Assembly (NCBI RefSeq): GCF_014202335.1
Contig: NZ_JACHGP010000003.1
Location: 124,001 to 188,000 of the forward strand
Direction of reading: 5' to 3'
Origin: Mycobacterium sp. AZCC_0083
GTDB taxonomy: Bacteria > Actinomycetota > Actinomycetes > Mycobacteriales > Mycobacteriaceae
DNA length: 64,000 nucleotides
Under the pieces are notes generated by a model. The model did no database searches. It saw only the letters and a list, made by a program, of their open reading frames with translations, and had not been told where the DNA came from. Shown here piece after piece: positions 10,451 to 18,413 of this stretch. Position numbers and translations under genes: made by a program. Positions within the stretch are counted from its first letter, which is position 1. Each line of letters begins with the position of its first letter.

Positions 10451-10521
10451 CCCGGCGACCCTACTCGACGGCGGCTTGTGTGCGCGCGGTAGCGGTGAGA
10501 GCGTTACCGGGCGTGCACAAA

Positions 10522-11259
10522 TCACCGGGTGGCGACGGGCTGGCGTTTCTTGCCGCGGCCGCGGGCGGCGCGAATGGCCTGTTCCCACAGCAGCAGGGTG
10601 GTGTGCTTGAGCAGGGTGGGCGTGATCAGTTCCTTCGAGAACAGGGCTGCCGCGGCTGCCTTGGTGGCGACCGAGGCCTTGGACAGGTGCCCGGAGTCGA
10701 ACGGCGGCTGTGGGTCGTACTCGATGCCCAGCTGGATGGCCTTGGCCTTGGCCTCTCCGCCGATCTGGCCGGCCAGCCACAGCCCGAGATCGATGCCCGC
10801 CGACACGCCTGCGCACGTGACGATCGACCCCTCGCGCACGATCCGTTCGTCGCTCACCGGCGTCACGCCGAAGGCCTTCAGCGTCGGCACCGCCATCCAG
10901 TGCGACGTGGCGCGCTTGCCCTCGAGCAGCCCCGCTGCGGCCAGGATCACCGAGCCGGAGCACACCGACGCGGTCCAGTCCGCGGTCTGGTTGGCCTGTC
11001 GCACCCAGGCGAGCAGCTTCTCGTCGCGGGCGTGCTCGAACGTCGTCATCCCACCGGGGATGAGCAGCAGGTCGGGCGAAGGGGTTTCGTCGAACGAGTG
11101 GGTGGCTCCGACGAGGAGCACGCCGGAGTCCGCGGCGATCGGGCCCGGCTCATGCCAGACGAACCGGACCTCGGTGTCGGGCAGGTTGCGCAGCACCTCG
11201 TAGGGACCGATGAAGTCCAGCGCGGTGAAGCCGGGGTAGAGCACGATGGCGATCTGCAT
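10522..11259 (-). CDS. DJ-1/PfpI-family protein (isonitrile-hydratase-like)
   Basis: A 245-residue DJ-1/PfpI-family protein. It begins MQIAIVLYPGFTALDFIGPYE, with the nucleophile-elbow Cys in WTASVCSGS, conserved Glu in the first strand region and the ligand-pocket THSFDE. The C-terminal extension resembles bacterial isonitrile hydratase and GlxA-linked proteins. ATG 11259 has AGGAGAGAG 7 bp upstream. It begins 11 bp after the GlxA-type regulator and is very probably controlled by it. The substrate (isonitrile or other) is not shown by sequence alone. Confidence 0.82.
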   Translation of the reverse strand: MQIAIVLYPGFTALDFIGPYEVLRNLPDTEVRFVWHEPGPIAADSGVLLVGATHSFDETPSPDLLLIPGGMTTFEHARDEKLLAWVRQANQTADWTASVCSGSVILAAAGLLEGKRATSHWMAVPTLKAFGVTPVSDERIVREGSIVTCAGVSAGIDLGLWLAGQIGGEAKAKAIQLGIEYDPQPPFDSGHLSKASVATKAAAAALFSKELITPTLLKHTTLLLWEQAIRAARGRGKKRQPVATR

Positions 11260-11270
11260 GATTCTCTCTC

Positions 11271-12239
11271 CTAAGCGAAGGTCTTGCGGTACTGGTCGGG
11301 TGATACGCCGATGCGTCGAACGAAGTTGCGCCGCATGGTTTCTGCCGTGCCGAAGCCGCAGCGTGCGGCGATTACGGTGACGGTGTCGTCGGTCTCCTCC
11401 AACTGCCTGCGCGCGGCCTCGGTGCGGACGCGCTCGACGTAGGCTCCTGGTGCCTCGCCGACCTCGACGGTGAACACCCTGGTGAAGTTCCTCGGGCTCA
11501 TCGCGGCGCGACGGGCGAGATCGGTAATGCTGTGCGCGCCACCGGGTTCGGACTCGATGGCCTCCTGGACGTCGCGAATGGGTGCCCGCTTGGCGCGCGG
11601 CATCCACACCGGCGCGGCGAACTGTGTCTGCCCGCCAGGGCGGCGCAGGTAGAGCACCAGCCACCGGGCGACGGTCTGCGCGGCGTCGGTGCCGTAGTCC
11701 TCCTCGACCAGCGCGAGGGCCAGGTCGATGCCCGCGGTCACCCCTGCCGCCGTCCACACGGATTCCGAGCTGCGCACGAAGATCGGTTCGGGATCCACGT
11801 CGACGTCGGGGAACTCGCGCGCCAGCTGCCCGGCGTACGCCCAGTGCGTGGTGGCGAGACAACCGTCGAGCAGTCCGGCCTGCGCGGCCAGGAACGCTCC
11901 GGTGCACACGCTGACGACGCGCCGCGACGTGGTGGCAGCCACCCGGACCCAGGCAACGGCGCCGGGGTTCTGGCGCACCGCGTCGATGCCGATGCCGCCG
12001 GGAAGGACGACGGTGTCGATGGGGCGCCAGGGGTCAGGCAGCGGCTTGGCGACGAGCTCGAGTCCGGTGCCGGTACTGACCGGTTTTCCGTCGAGCGACG
12101 TGATGGTGACGTCGTAGCCGTCGTCCTGGCGGCCGCGGCTGAGCAGGTACAGCGTGGCGCCGGTGAACACCTCGAACGGGCCAACCAGGTCGAGGGCCTG
12201 CACGCCCTCGTATGCCGCGATGACCACCGACCGCTTCAC
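11271..12239 (-). CDS. GlxA-family AraC-type transcriptional regulator
   Basis: A 322-residue regulator with two domains. The N-terminal DJ-1/PfpI-like sensor (residues 1-190) has Cys in VVSVCTGAFL and ATTHW. The C-terminal AraC HTH pair (about 220-320) has ITDLARRAAMSPRNFTRVF and VIAARCGFGTAETMRRNF. It is transcribed ahead of the DJ-1-family enzyme and with it forms a regulator/enzyme pair inserted between bpoC and menC. Confidence 0.88.
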   Translation of the reverse strand: MKRSVVIAAYEGVQALDLVGPFEVFTGATLYLLSRGRQDDGYDVTITSLDGKPVSTGTGLELVAKPLPDPWRPIDTVVLPGGIGIDAVRQNPGAVAWVRVAATTSRRVVSVCTGAFLAAQAGLLDGCLATTHWAYAGQLAREFPDVDVDPEPIFVRSSESVWTAAGVTAGIDLALALVEEDYGTDAAQTVARWLVLYLRRPGGQTQFAAPVWMPRAKRAPIRDVQEAIESEPGGAHSITDLARRAAMSPRNFTRVFTVEVGEAPGAYVERVRTEAARRQLEETDDTVTVIAARCGFGTAETMRRNFVRRIGVSPDQYRKTFA

Positions 12240-12308
12240 AGACTTCAGTGTTCGCGACGCAGGCCTTGTCGTCTATGCCACGCACCCCACAGATCAGGAC
12301 AGCGTGGC

Positions 12309-13454
12309 TTAGAGTCTCTTCAATCCGCGCATGATCTTGAAGAACGGCCCCATCGCTGCCAGACCGTTGCGCAGGCTCCTCTGCATGACGCTGCAGTGCA
12401 GCAGAACCACATGGCGGACCCCGCAATCGCGCCACTCCGCTGCCTGTTCGATGACCTCACCCGCCGTCCCCACCAGCGCCATGTCCCGAACCAGTGACGA
12501 AGGGATGGACTTGATATACGACAGCGCCGTCGGCTCATCCCAGTCCTGGGGCAAGATGTCTTGCGCGCCCGCGAAGCCGACCCCCAACGGGTGCTGTGCA
12601 CCGTGTTGAGCAAAGAACTCGTCCGATGCGTTCAACGCGGCCGCCTTGACCATTTCTGACTCCAATGCCTCATCCACCTCCCCGCGGGTACGGCCCGTGA
12701 GGACGGGCAAACATATCGCCGGAACGATCGACATCGGGTCGCGCCCCGCATCCGAGGCAGCCGCTCGAACCACTTCCAGGCGCCGCGCATACTCCTCCGG
12801 CTTGTGTGAGAAGGCCGGGAAGAAGCCATCCCCGTAGCGTCCGACGGCGCGCAACATGCGCGGACCGTGCCCGGCGATCCAGATCTCGGGCCACTTGCCC
12901 TTGTACCGCGGCAGATCGAATACTGCGTTGTGCAATGGGAAGTACGGCGAATCCCGGTTCACCAGTTCACCGTTCGAGTCCCACAGCGCGCGGATCGTGG
13001 CCATCGCCTCCTCGAATCGCGCGACCGGCTTCGACCAATCCACCCCGTAGGGCTCGTTGCCCTCGCGTTCACCGGTGCCAATGCCGAGGATGGCCCGACC
13101 TCGGGTCAACAGGTTCAAGGTCGCGGCGGCCTGCGCGGTGACAGCCGGGTTGCGGCGACCGGTATCGGTGACAGCCACGCCGAGGGGGATGCGACCAATG
13201 CGGTTGCGTGCGGCAATGTGCCCGAGCATCGTCCAAGGCTCCATGTAGGCGTCCGCCGAAGGCAGGATCTTGGCTGCGCCACAGTATTTCGGTTGCCACA
13301 GAGCCCGAGGGAACAACGCGTTGAGATGGTCGGGCACCCAGAACGAGTCGAGGCGGCTGGCGACAGCACTGAGATAGCTGGCTCGGGTGAAGGTGTCGGC
13401 CGCTGGGCGGCCGGCGATGATGAAATCCACTAGGCCTACACGAAGTCCGGACAT
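12309..13454 (-). CDS. LLM-class F420-dependent oxidoreductase
   Basis: A 381-residue luciferase-like TIM-barrel protein. Typical stretches are FWVPDHLNALFP, LGVAVTDTGRRNPAVTAQ, GRAILGIGTGEREGNEPYG and WIAGHGPRMLRAVGRYGDGF. It is closest in style to the phthiodiolone-ketoreductase/F420-reductase branch abundant in mycobacteria. The cofactor F420 is inferred from family and host; the substrate is unknown. It is the third gene of the insertion between bpoC and menC. Confidence 0.86.
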   Translation of the reverse strand: MSGLRVGLVDFIIAGRPAADTFTRASYLSAVASRLDSFWVPDHLNALFPRALWQPKYCGAAKILPSADAYMEPWTMLGHIAARNRIGRIPLGVAVTDTGRRNPAVTAQAAATLNLLTRGRAILGIGTGEREGNEPYGVDWSKPVARFEEAMATIRALWDSNGELVNRDSPYFPLHNAVFDLPRYKGKWPEIWIAGHGPRMLRAVGRYGDGFFPAFSHKPEEYARRLEVVRAAASDAGRDPMSIVPAICLPVLTGRTRGEVDEALESEMVKAAALNASDEFFAQHGAQHPLGVGFAGAQDILPQDWDEPTALSYIKSIPSSLVRDMALVGTAGEVIEQAAEWRDCGVRHVVLLHCSVMQRSLRNGLAAMGPFFKIMRGLKRL

Positions 13455-13517
13455 GTCTGAGCCTCTCGTCGATACCGATCGATCCGGCTCAGTGTCTCGC
13501 CTTGCACAGCGGCGGCC

Positions 13518-13537
13518 TCGAGTAGTCGGCTACTCGA
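13518..13537. terminator. Hairpin at the 3' end of menC
   Basis: Inverted repeat TCGAGTAG / CTACTCGA with a 4-base loop (TCGG), covering the menC stop codon and the first bases beyond it. Short stem without a T-run; it may be a weak intrinsic terminator or RNA end-protection structure. Confidence 0.4.
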
Positions 13538-14492
13538 AAATCAGCGGGTAGCAGGCCGTCACGCGCTCGATCCACCACTGCCGTCGCTCAGAGCGTGCGG
13601 CCAACGCGGCCAACCGCGCGGGATCCGGCGCCACCGGCCCGACCGGCAGATAGCCGTCGACCGGCGGCGACGGGTCGGTCACGTCCTCGACGAACAGCCC
13701 GCCGGTGCCCAGCCCGCAGGCGTGCCGCAGGTCGGGCAGGCACGCGGCGGCCAGCAGTCCGCGTGACATGCCGATCGCCGAGTCCAGCGCGCTGGACACC
13801 ACGATCGGCACGTCGATCTGGCCTGCGATGTCCAGCAGGCGTGCGACACCGCCCAGCGGGGCGACCTTGACCACGGCGATGTCGGCGGCCTTCGCGCGTA
13901 CCACCAGCAGTGGGTCGTCGGCCTTGCGGATGCTCTCGTCGGCGGCCACCGGCACGTCCACCAGGCGCCGTACTTCGGCAAGCTCGGGCACCGTCGCACA
14001 GGGCTGCTCGAGGTACTCGAGCGGTCCGTCGGCGGTCAGTGCCCGTGCGGCCGCGACTGCTTCCTGCACCGTCCAGCCGCCGTTGGCGTCGACCCGGACC
14101 AGAGGCACCAGGGCGCGCACCGCGTTGACCCGAGCGACGTCGTCGGCCAGCGTCTGGCCCGGCTCGGCCACCTTCACCTTGGCCGTCCGCGCGCCGGGGA
14201 ACCGGGCGAGCACGTCGGGCACCCGGGCCGCGTCGACGGCGGGCACCGTGGCGTTGATCGGGATGCGCGTCCGCAGCGGTTTCGGCGGCTCGGTGTAGGC
14301 GGCCTCGACGGCGGACGCGAGCCAGTGCGCGGCCTCGACGGGTCCGTACTCGAGGAAGGCGCCGAACTCCCCCCAGCCGACGGGACCCTCGAACAGCGCC
14401 ACCTCGCGAACGTCGATGCCGCGGAACCGAACTCGCATCGGAAGCGCGACGACGTGCAGACGCGCGAGCAGGTCGTCGAGTGATGGCGTCAT
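13530..14492 (-). CDS. menC: o-Succinylbenzoate synthase
   Basis: Enolase-superfamily dehydratase giving o-succinylbenzoate in menaquinone synthesis. 320 residues. Catalytic and metal residues are visible in order: KxK in TAKVKVAEPG, Asp in RVDANGGWT, Glu in YLEQPC, Asp/Glu in VAADESIR, and the second Lys in VVKVAPLGG. It starts 6 bp after the stop of the upstream acyl-CoA ligase, so both are read from one message. Confidence 0.95.
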   Translation of the reverse strand: MTPSLDDLLARLHVVALPMRVRFRGIDVREVALFEGPVGWGEFGAFLEYGPVEAAHWLASAVEAAYTEPPKPLRTRIPINATVPAVDAARVPDVLARFPGARTAKVKVAEPGQTLADDVARVNAVRALVPLVRVDANGGWTVQEAVAAARALTADGPLEYLEQPCATVPELAEVRRLVDVPVAADESIRKADDPLLVVRAKAADIAVVKVAPLGGVARLLDIAGQIDVPIVVSSALDSAIGMSRGLLAAACLPDLRHACGLGTGGLFVEDVTDPSPPVDGYLPVGPVAPDPARLAALAARSERRQWWIERVTACYPLIFE

Positions 14493-14498
14493 ACGGGC

Positions 14499-16064
14499 CT
14501 AGACCGCGCGGCCGCTGCCCTCCCAGTGCGGTCTGCGGAGGTCCTTCTTCAGGATCTTGCCGGTGGGGTTGCGCGGCAAGGCGTCCACGATGTCGACGGT
14601 CTTCGGGCACTTGTAGGCGGCCAGCTGCTCGCGGGCGAACGCGATGATCTCCGCCTCGGTGGCCTCGCCGTCAAGCGCCACAACGGCTTTCACCGCCTCA
14701 CCCCACTTCTCGTCGGGCACGCCGATGACGGCGACCTCGGCGACGGCGGGATGCTCGGCCAGCACCCGCTCGACCTCGATCGAATACACGTTCTCGCCGC
14801 CCGTGATGATCATGTCCTTTAGCCGGTCCTCGACGAAGATGTAGCCCTCTTCGTCGACGCGGCCGATGTCACCGGTGCGGAACCAGCCGTCCTCGGTGAT
14901 CGCCTCGGCCGTCGCCTCCGGCTTGTTGTGGTAACCCTTCATCAATTGCGCTGAGCGGAACCACAATTCGCCCTGCTCGCCCTCCGGTACGTCCTCCAAG
15001 GTGTCGGGGTTCACCACGCGCACCTCGGCGTTGGGGATGAGCGTCCCTGCACTCGACAGCCGCTCCTCCTTGCCGGGATCGCGGTGGGCCTCGGGAAGCA
15101 GGTGGCTGATGACGCCGCACAACTCGGTCAGCCCGTAGGCCTGGATGAAGTCCGTGTTCGGCCATGCCTTCAGCGCCGCACGGAGCAAGGGCAGCGGCAT
15201 GGGTGATGCGCCATACGAGTAGGTCTTCAGCGCGCCGAACAGCTTGACGGCGTCCTCCCCCGATTCCAGCACCTTGGCCAGCACCGCGGGCACCAGGAAG
15301 GTTCGGTTGGCGCCCTGCAGGATCGCACCGGCAAGCGCGGCGCCGTCGACGTCGCGCGTCACCACACTTGGCACCCCGTTGTGGATGCCGAGCTGGGCGT
15401 AGGACGAGCCGCCGACGTGGAACAGCGGCATCGACACCATGTTCTTGTCGCCCTCGTCGAACTCGAATCCCTCCTGCCCGTTGACCGTGTGGGCGATGAG
15501 GTTGGCCTGGGTCAGCAAGACGCCCTTGGGACGCCCGGTGGTGCCCGACGAGTACATGACGATGCAGACGTCGTCCGATTCGACGTCGGCACCCCGGCCG
15601 ACCGGAGTCGCAGAGGCCAGCACGGCCTCGTACTCGTCGCCGTCCGCTCCGTCGGGCGTGACCTCGATGACGTGTTCGACGCCGCCGAGCTCGTCGCGGA
15701 TCTTGTCGATCGCAGGCTTGAGGTCCGTCCCGACGATGAGCAGCTTGGCGCCGGAATCGTTGAGCACGTAGTCGAGTTCGTCGGCGGCGAGCCGGAAGTT
15801 GATGATCGCGTTGGCCGCGCCAAGCGACGCGGCGGCCAACGTCAGCTCCAGGCAGGCGGGGTGGTTCTTGTCGAGGAACGCGACGACGTCACCGCGCCCG
15901 ACGCCGCGTTCGACCAACGCCCCGGCGAGGCGGCGGATGCGGTCGTCCCACTGTGCCCACGTCCACGTGCGGCCGAGATAGGTGATGGCCTCGGCGTCGG
16001 GTGTGACGTCCGCCCAGTGCGCCGTGCGTTCATCGAGGAATCGGGGATCGGCCAGCTCTGACAT
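14499..16064 (-). CDS. Fatty-acyl-CoA synthetase (FadD-type AMP-forming ligase)
   Basis: A 521-residue ANL-superfamily ligase that makes acyl-AMP and then acyl-CoA. Core motifs: P-loop-like MYSSGTTGRPKGV, QAYGLTELCG, the hinge Asp/Arg region GWFRTGDIGRVDEEGYIFVEDRLKDMI, and the C-terminal catalytic Lys in PRNPTGKILKK. It differs from the M. tuberculosis fadD8 ortholog at 18414 and lies directly upstream of menC. The acyl substrate cannot be deduced; an aromatic or medium-chain acid is possible. Confidence 0.9.
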   Translation of the reverse strand: MSELADPRFLDERTAHWADVTPDAEAITYLGRTWTWAQWDDRIRRLAGALVERGVGRGDVVAFLDKNHPACLELTLAAASLGAANAIINFRLAADELDYVLNDSGAKLLIVGTDLKPAIDKIRDELGGVEHVIEVTPDGADGDEYEAVLASATPVGRGADVESDDVCIVMYSSGTTGRPKGVLLTQANLIAHTVNGQEGFEFDEGDKNMVSMPLFHVGGSSYAQLGIHNGVPSVVTRDVDGAALAGAILQGANRTFLVPAVLAKVLESGEDAVKLFGALKTYSYGASPMPLPLLRAALKAWPNTDFIQAYGLTELCGVISHLLPEAHRDPGKEERLSSAGTLIPNAEVRVVNPDTLEDVPEGEQGELWFRSAQLMKGYHNKPEATAEAITEDGWFRTGDIGRVDEEGYIFVEDRLKDMIITGGENVYSIEVERVLAEHPAVAEVAVIGVPDEKWGEAVKAVVALDGEATEAEIIAFAREQLAAYKCPKTVDIVDALPRNPTGKILKKDLRRPHWEGSGRAV

Positions 16065-16094
16065 GACTCGAGCGTAGCCACGGCCGCGATCGTG

Positions 16095-17702
16095 TCAGTC
16101 GCCTTTCGCGTAAACCTGACGACCCGCGAGGTACGTCGCGCGAACCTCCAGGTCGGCGATGTCCTCGGGCGGCACCGCCCGCGGGTCGGCCGCCAGCACC
16201 ACCAGGTCGGCGTACTTGCCGACCTCCAGCGAGCCGATCACGTCGTCGGCGAACAACTGGTACGCCGCGTCGATGGTCTGAGCGCGGATGGCCTGGTCGA
16301 CCGTCAGCCGTTCCTCGGGCGCCATCACCCTGCCGCTCGGCGCGGTGCGCGTGACCGCCACGCTGATGTTGCGCAGCGGTTCCTCCGGCGTCACCGGCGG
16401 GTCGTTGTGCAGTGAGATCCGCATACCCGTCTTGACCGCGGATCCGCATGGCATCCAACGGGTTCCGTGTTCGGGGCCGAACAGGCCGTCGACGATGATG
16501 TCGCCCCAGTAATGAATCTGGTCGACGAACAGGCTGCACGTGACGCCCATGTCGTGGGCGCGCTGCAGCTGCTCGTCGCGGATCGCGCCGACGTGCTCGA
16601 GCCGCAGCCGGTGGTCGTCGCGGGGCCAGCGCCGCAGGGCCTCTTCATAGATGTCGAGGATCGTGTCGATGCCTGCATCACCCATGACGTGGCACGACAT
16701 CGGCCAGCCCTTCGGGAAGTAGGCGCCGACGATCTCGGTGAGCTGCTCGGGCGTGTAGTTGGCGTGACCGCAGGATCCGGGCGTCACGCCGATGGTCCGG
16801 GTCGCGTCGGTGTCCAGATAGGGGAACGACAGGTCGATGTTGCCGATCCACGGTGAACCGTCGACCCAGATCTTGATGCCGACCTGCCGGAACAGGTCGT
16901 CGCCGTTGGCCGGAACCATGTCGGTGGACAGCTGGGTGTTGGAGATCTCGTAGGCCCGCAGCCGCACCGTGAGGCCGTTGCGCATCTGCTCGACGATCGG
17001 CCGGAAGACCGGGTCGAACGCCATCTCCGAACACGTGGTGAGCCCAGCACGGTTGAGCCGGGCGAGCTCGGCGCGCAGCATCGCGGGATAGTCGCTTGGC
17101 GTGATCGCGCCCCCCAACAGGCCGAACACCGCACCCGTTTCCTCTCCCGTGCCGTCCAGCTCGCCGTCGGCGTCGTGCCCGAACTTGGCGCCCTTGGGGT
17201 CGGGAGTATCGCGGGTCACCCCGGAACGTGCGGCCGCCGCGGCGTTGAAGAACACCTTGTGCCCGGAGTTGTGCACGATCACCAGCGGGGTGTCGGGGGC
17301 GATGCCGTTCAGCCAGGCCAGCGTCGGCTCGGGCAGACCCACTTGCAGCAGCGGATCCCAGCCGTTGAGGTAGGCGCCGTCGGCCCCGCGCTTGGCGACC
17401 TCGGAGCGGATCGCGGCGACGACGGCGTCCGGGTCGCGAACGGTGACCGGGCGGATGTCGACCATGCGGTCGGACAGCACGACGGCCTCCATCAACGGAT
17501 GCCCGTGTGCCTCGATCAGCCCCGGCATGATGCAGCCGTCGCCGAGCTCGACGACGTCGGTGTCGGGCCCGATCCACACGTCGACGTCGGCCCGACTCCC
17601 GACCGCGACGATCCGCCCGTCGGCGACCGCGAGCGCTTCGGCGGTGGGACGCGCCTCGTCCACGGTCAGCACCGTCCCCAAAAGGACCAGCTCAGCAGGC
17701 AT
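16095..17702 (-). CDS. Amidohydrolase, YtcJ-like (Rv0552-like)
   Basis: A 535-residue metal-dependent hydrolase of the amidohydrolase_3 group. Metal-binding HGH in LIEAHGHP near residue 68, conserved VHNSGHKVFFN, HVMGD, RLEHV and the late HNDPPVTP are visible. Such enzymes hydrolyse N-acyl or amide substrates in the cytoplasm; the substrate is unknown. It is divergent from fadD8 as in M. tuberculosis, here with a YCII/DGPF gene between them. Confidence 0.88.
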   Translation of the reverse strand: MPAELVLLGTVLTVDEARPTAEALAVADGRIVAVGSRADVDVWIGPDTDVVELGDGCIMPGLIEAHGHPLMEAVVLSDRMVDIRPVTVRDPDAVVAAIRSEVAKRGADGAYLNGWDPLLQVGLPEPTLAWLNGIAPDTPLVIVHNSGHKVFFNAAAAARSGVTRDTPDPKGAKFGHDADGELDGTGEETGAVFGLLGGAITPSDYPAMLRAELARLNRAGLTTCSEMAFDPVFRPIVEQMRNGLTVRLRAYEISNTQLSTDMVPANGDDLFRQVGIKIWVDGSPWIGNIDLSFPYLDTDATRTIGVTPGSCGHANYTPEQLTEIVGAYFPKGWPMSCHVMGDAGIDTILDIYEEALRRWPRDDHRLRLEHVGAIRDEQLQRAHDMGVTCSLFVDQIHYWGDIIVDGLFGPEHGTRWMPCGSAVKTGMRISLHNDPPVTPEEPLRNISVAVTRTAPSGRVMAPEERLTVDQAIRAQTIDAAYQLFADDVIGSLEVGKYADLVVLAADPRAVPPEDIADLEVRATYLAGRQVYAKGD

Positions 17703-17757
17703 TAACGCAGCGATTCGCAGTCACGCAAAAGATTCTTCAGAAAAGTTTCGCGGCCCG

Positions 17758-17788
17758 TGTCGATTTCGGGGGGTTGCCAGTCGACGTC
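17758..17788 (+). promoter_or_regulatory. Candidate ECF42-dependent promoter upstream of the DGPF gene
   Basis: TGTCGA at 17758-17763 is followed 18 bases later by CGAC (17782-17785) and then CGTC (17785-17788). As I recall it, the published ECF42 consensus is TGTCGA in the -35 and CGA/TC in the -10 region. The site lies about 65 bp upstream of the DGPF/YCII gene, the usual target of ECF42 factors, and an ECF42-type sigma gene is at 34921. Confidence 0.5.
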
Positions 17789-17852
17789 TAGTACGAGGGG
17801 CACTTGAACAAGAATGAACGGGCCCCGCCCACAACAACAAGGAGACAGAGAA

Positions 17853-18278
17853 ATGGCGCGTTACATGCTGATCCTGCGGTCCACCCCTGCGGCCGAAGTG
17901 GCGATGGCGGAGCAGAACATCGACTTCGACCAGATCATCGAGTCGATGGGCCGCTACAACGAGGAGCTGATCAAGGCCGGCGTGATGCTGGCAGGCGAGG
18001 GCCTCGCCGGTCCCGAGGAGGGCTTCGCGGTCAACTTCGATTCCGAACCGCCAGTGGTCACCGACGGCCCCTACACCGAGGCCAAGGAGCTGTTCAACGG
18101 CTTCTGGATCCTCGACGTGTCATCGGCCGACGAGGCCAAGCAGTGGGCGCTCAAGTGCCCGCTGGGCACCGGCGCCAGGCTCGAGGTTCGCCGGGTGTCC
18201 GAGACCGAGGAGTTCGACCAGGACAACGAGTGGATCCAGAAGGAACTCCAGTGGAAGAAGGACGGCGTCTGGAAGTAA
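17853..18278 (+). CDS. YCII/DGPF-domain protein
   Basis: A 141-residue YCII-related protein. It opens RYMLILRSTPAAE, has the family hallmark VTDGPYTEAKELFNGFWIL near residue 70, and ends with a charged tail. ATG 17853 was chosen for its AAGGAGACAG ribosome site and YCII-like N-terminus. DGPF proteins are the standard genomic partners and targets of ECF42 sigma factors; such a factor lies 17 kb away at 34921, beyond the island. Enzymatic function is unknown. Confidence 0.88.
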   Translation: MARYMLILRSTPAAEVAMAEQNIDFDQIIESMGRYNEELIKAGVMLAGEGLAGPEEGFAVNFDSEPPVVTDGPYTEAKELFNGFWILDVSSADEAKQWALKCPLGTGARLEVRRVSETEEFDQDNEWIQKELQWKKDGVWK

Positions 18279-18307
18279 GCGTCCGCCGCCAACGCAAAAT
18301 CCAGACA

Positions 18308-18342
18308 CAGTCCCCGGCGATGTGACCCATCGCCGGGGACTG
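18308..18342. terminator. Intrinsic terminator-like hairpin after the DGPF gene
   Basis: Perfect 15-bp stem, CAGTCCCCGGCGATG (18308-18322) paired with CATCGCCGGGGACTG (18328-18342), with a TGACC loop. It starts 30 bp after the DGPF stop and lies before fadD8. There is no U-tract, as is usual in mycobacteria. Confidence 0.75.
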
Positions 18343-18389
18343 CGGCGCCCACGCGAGCGCACGATTGGTCCGGTACCGGTGACCGTTTC

Positions 18390-18403
18390 TGTAACACGTT
18401 CTA
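18390..18403. promoter_or_regulatory. KstR-like operator upstream of fadD8
   Basis: TGTAACACGTTCTA fits the published KstR consensus TnnAACnnGTTnnA. It ends 10 bp before the fadD8 ATG, overlapping where the promoter of a near-leaderless message would be. KstR represses cholesterol-catabolism genes in mycobacteria. Confidence 0.6.
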
Positions 18404-18413
18404 GTCTGTCCTT

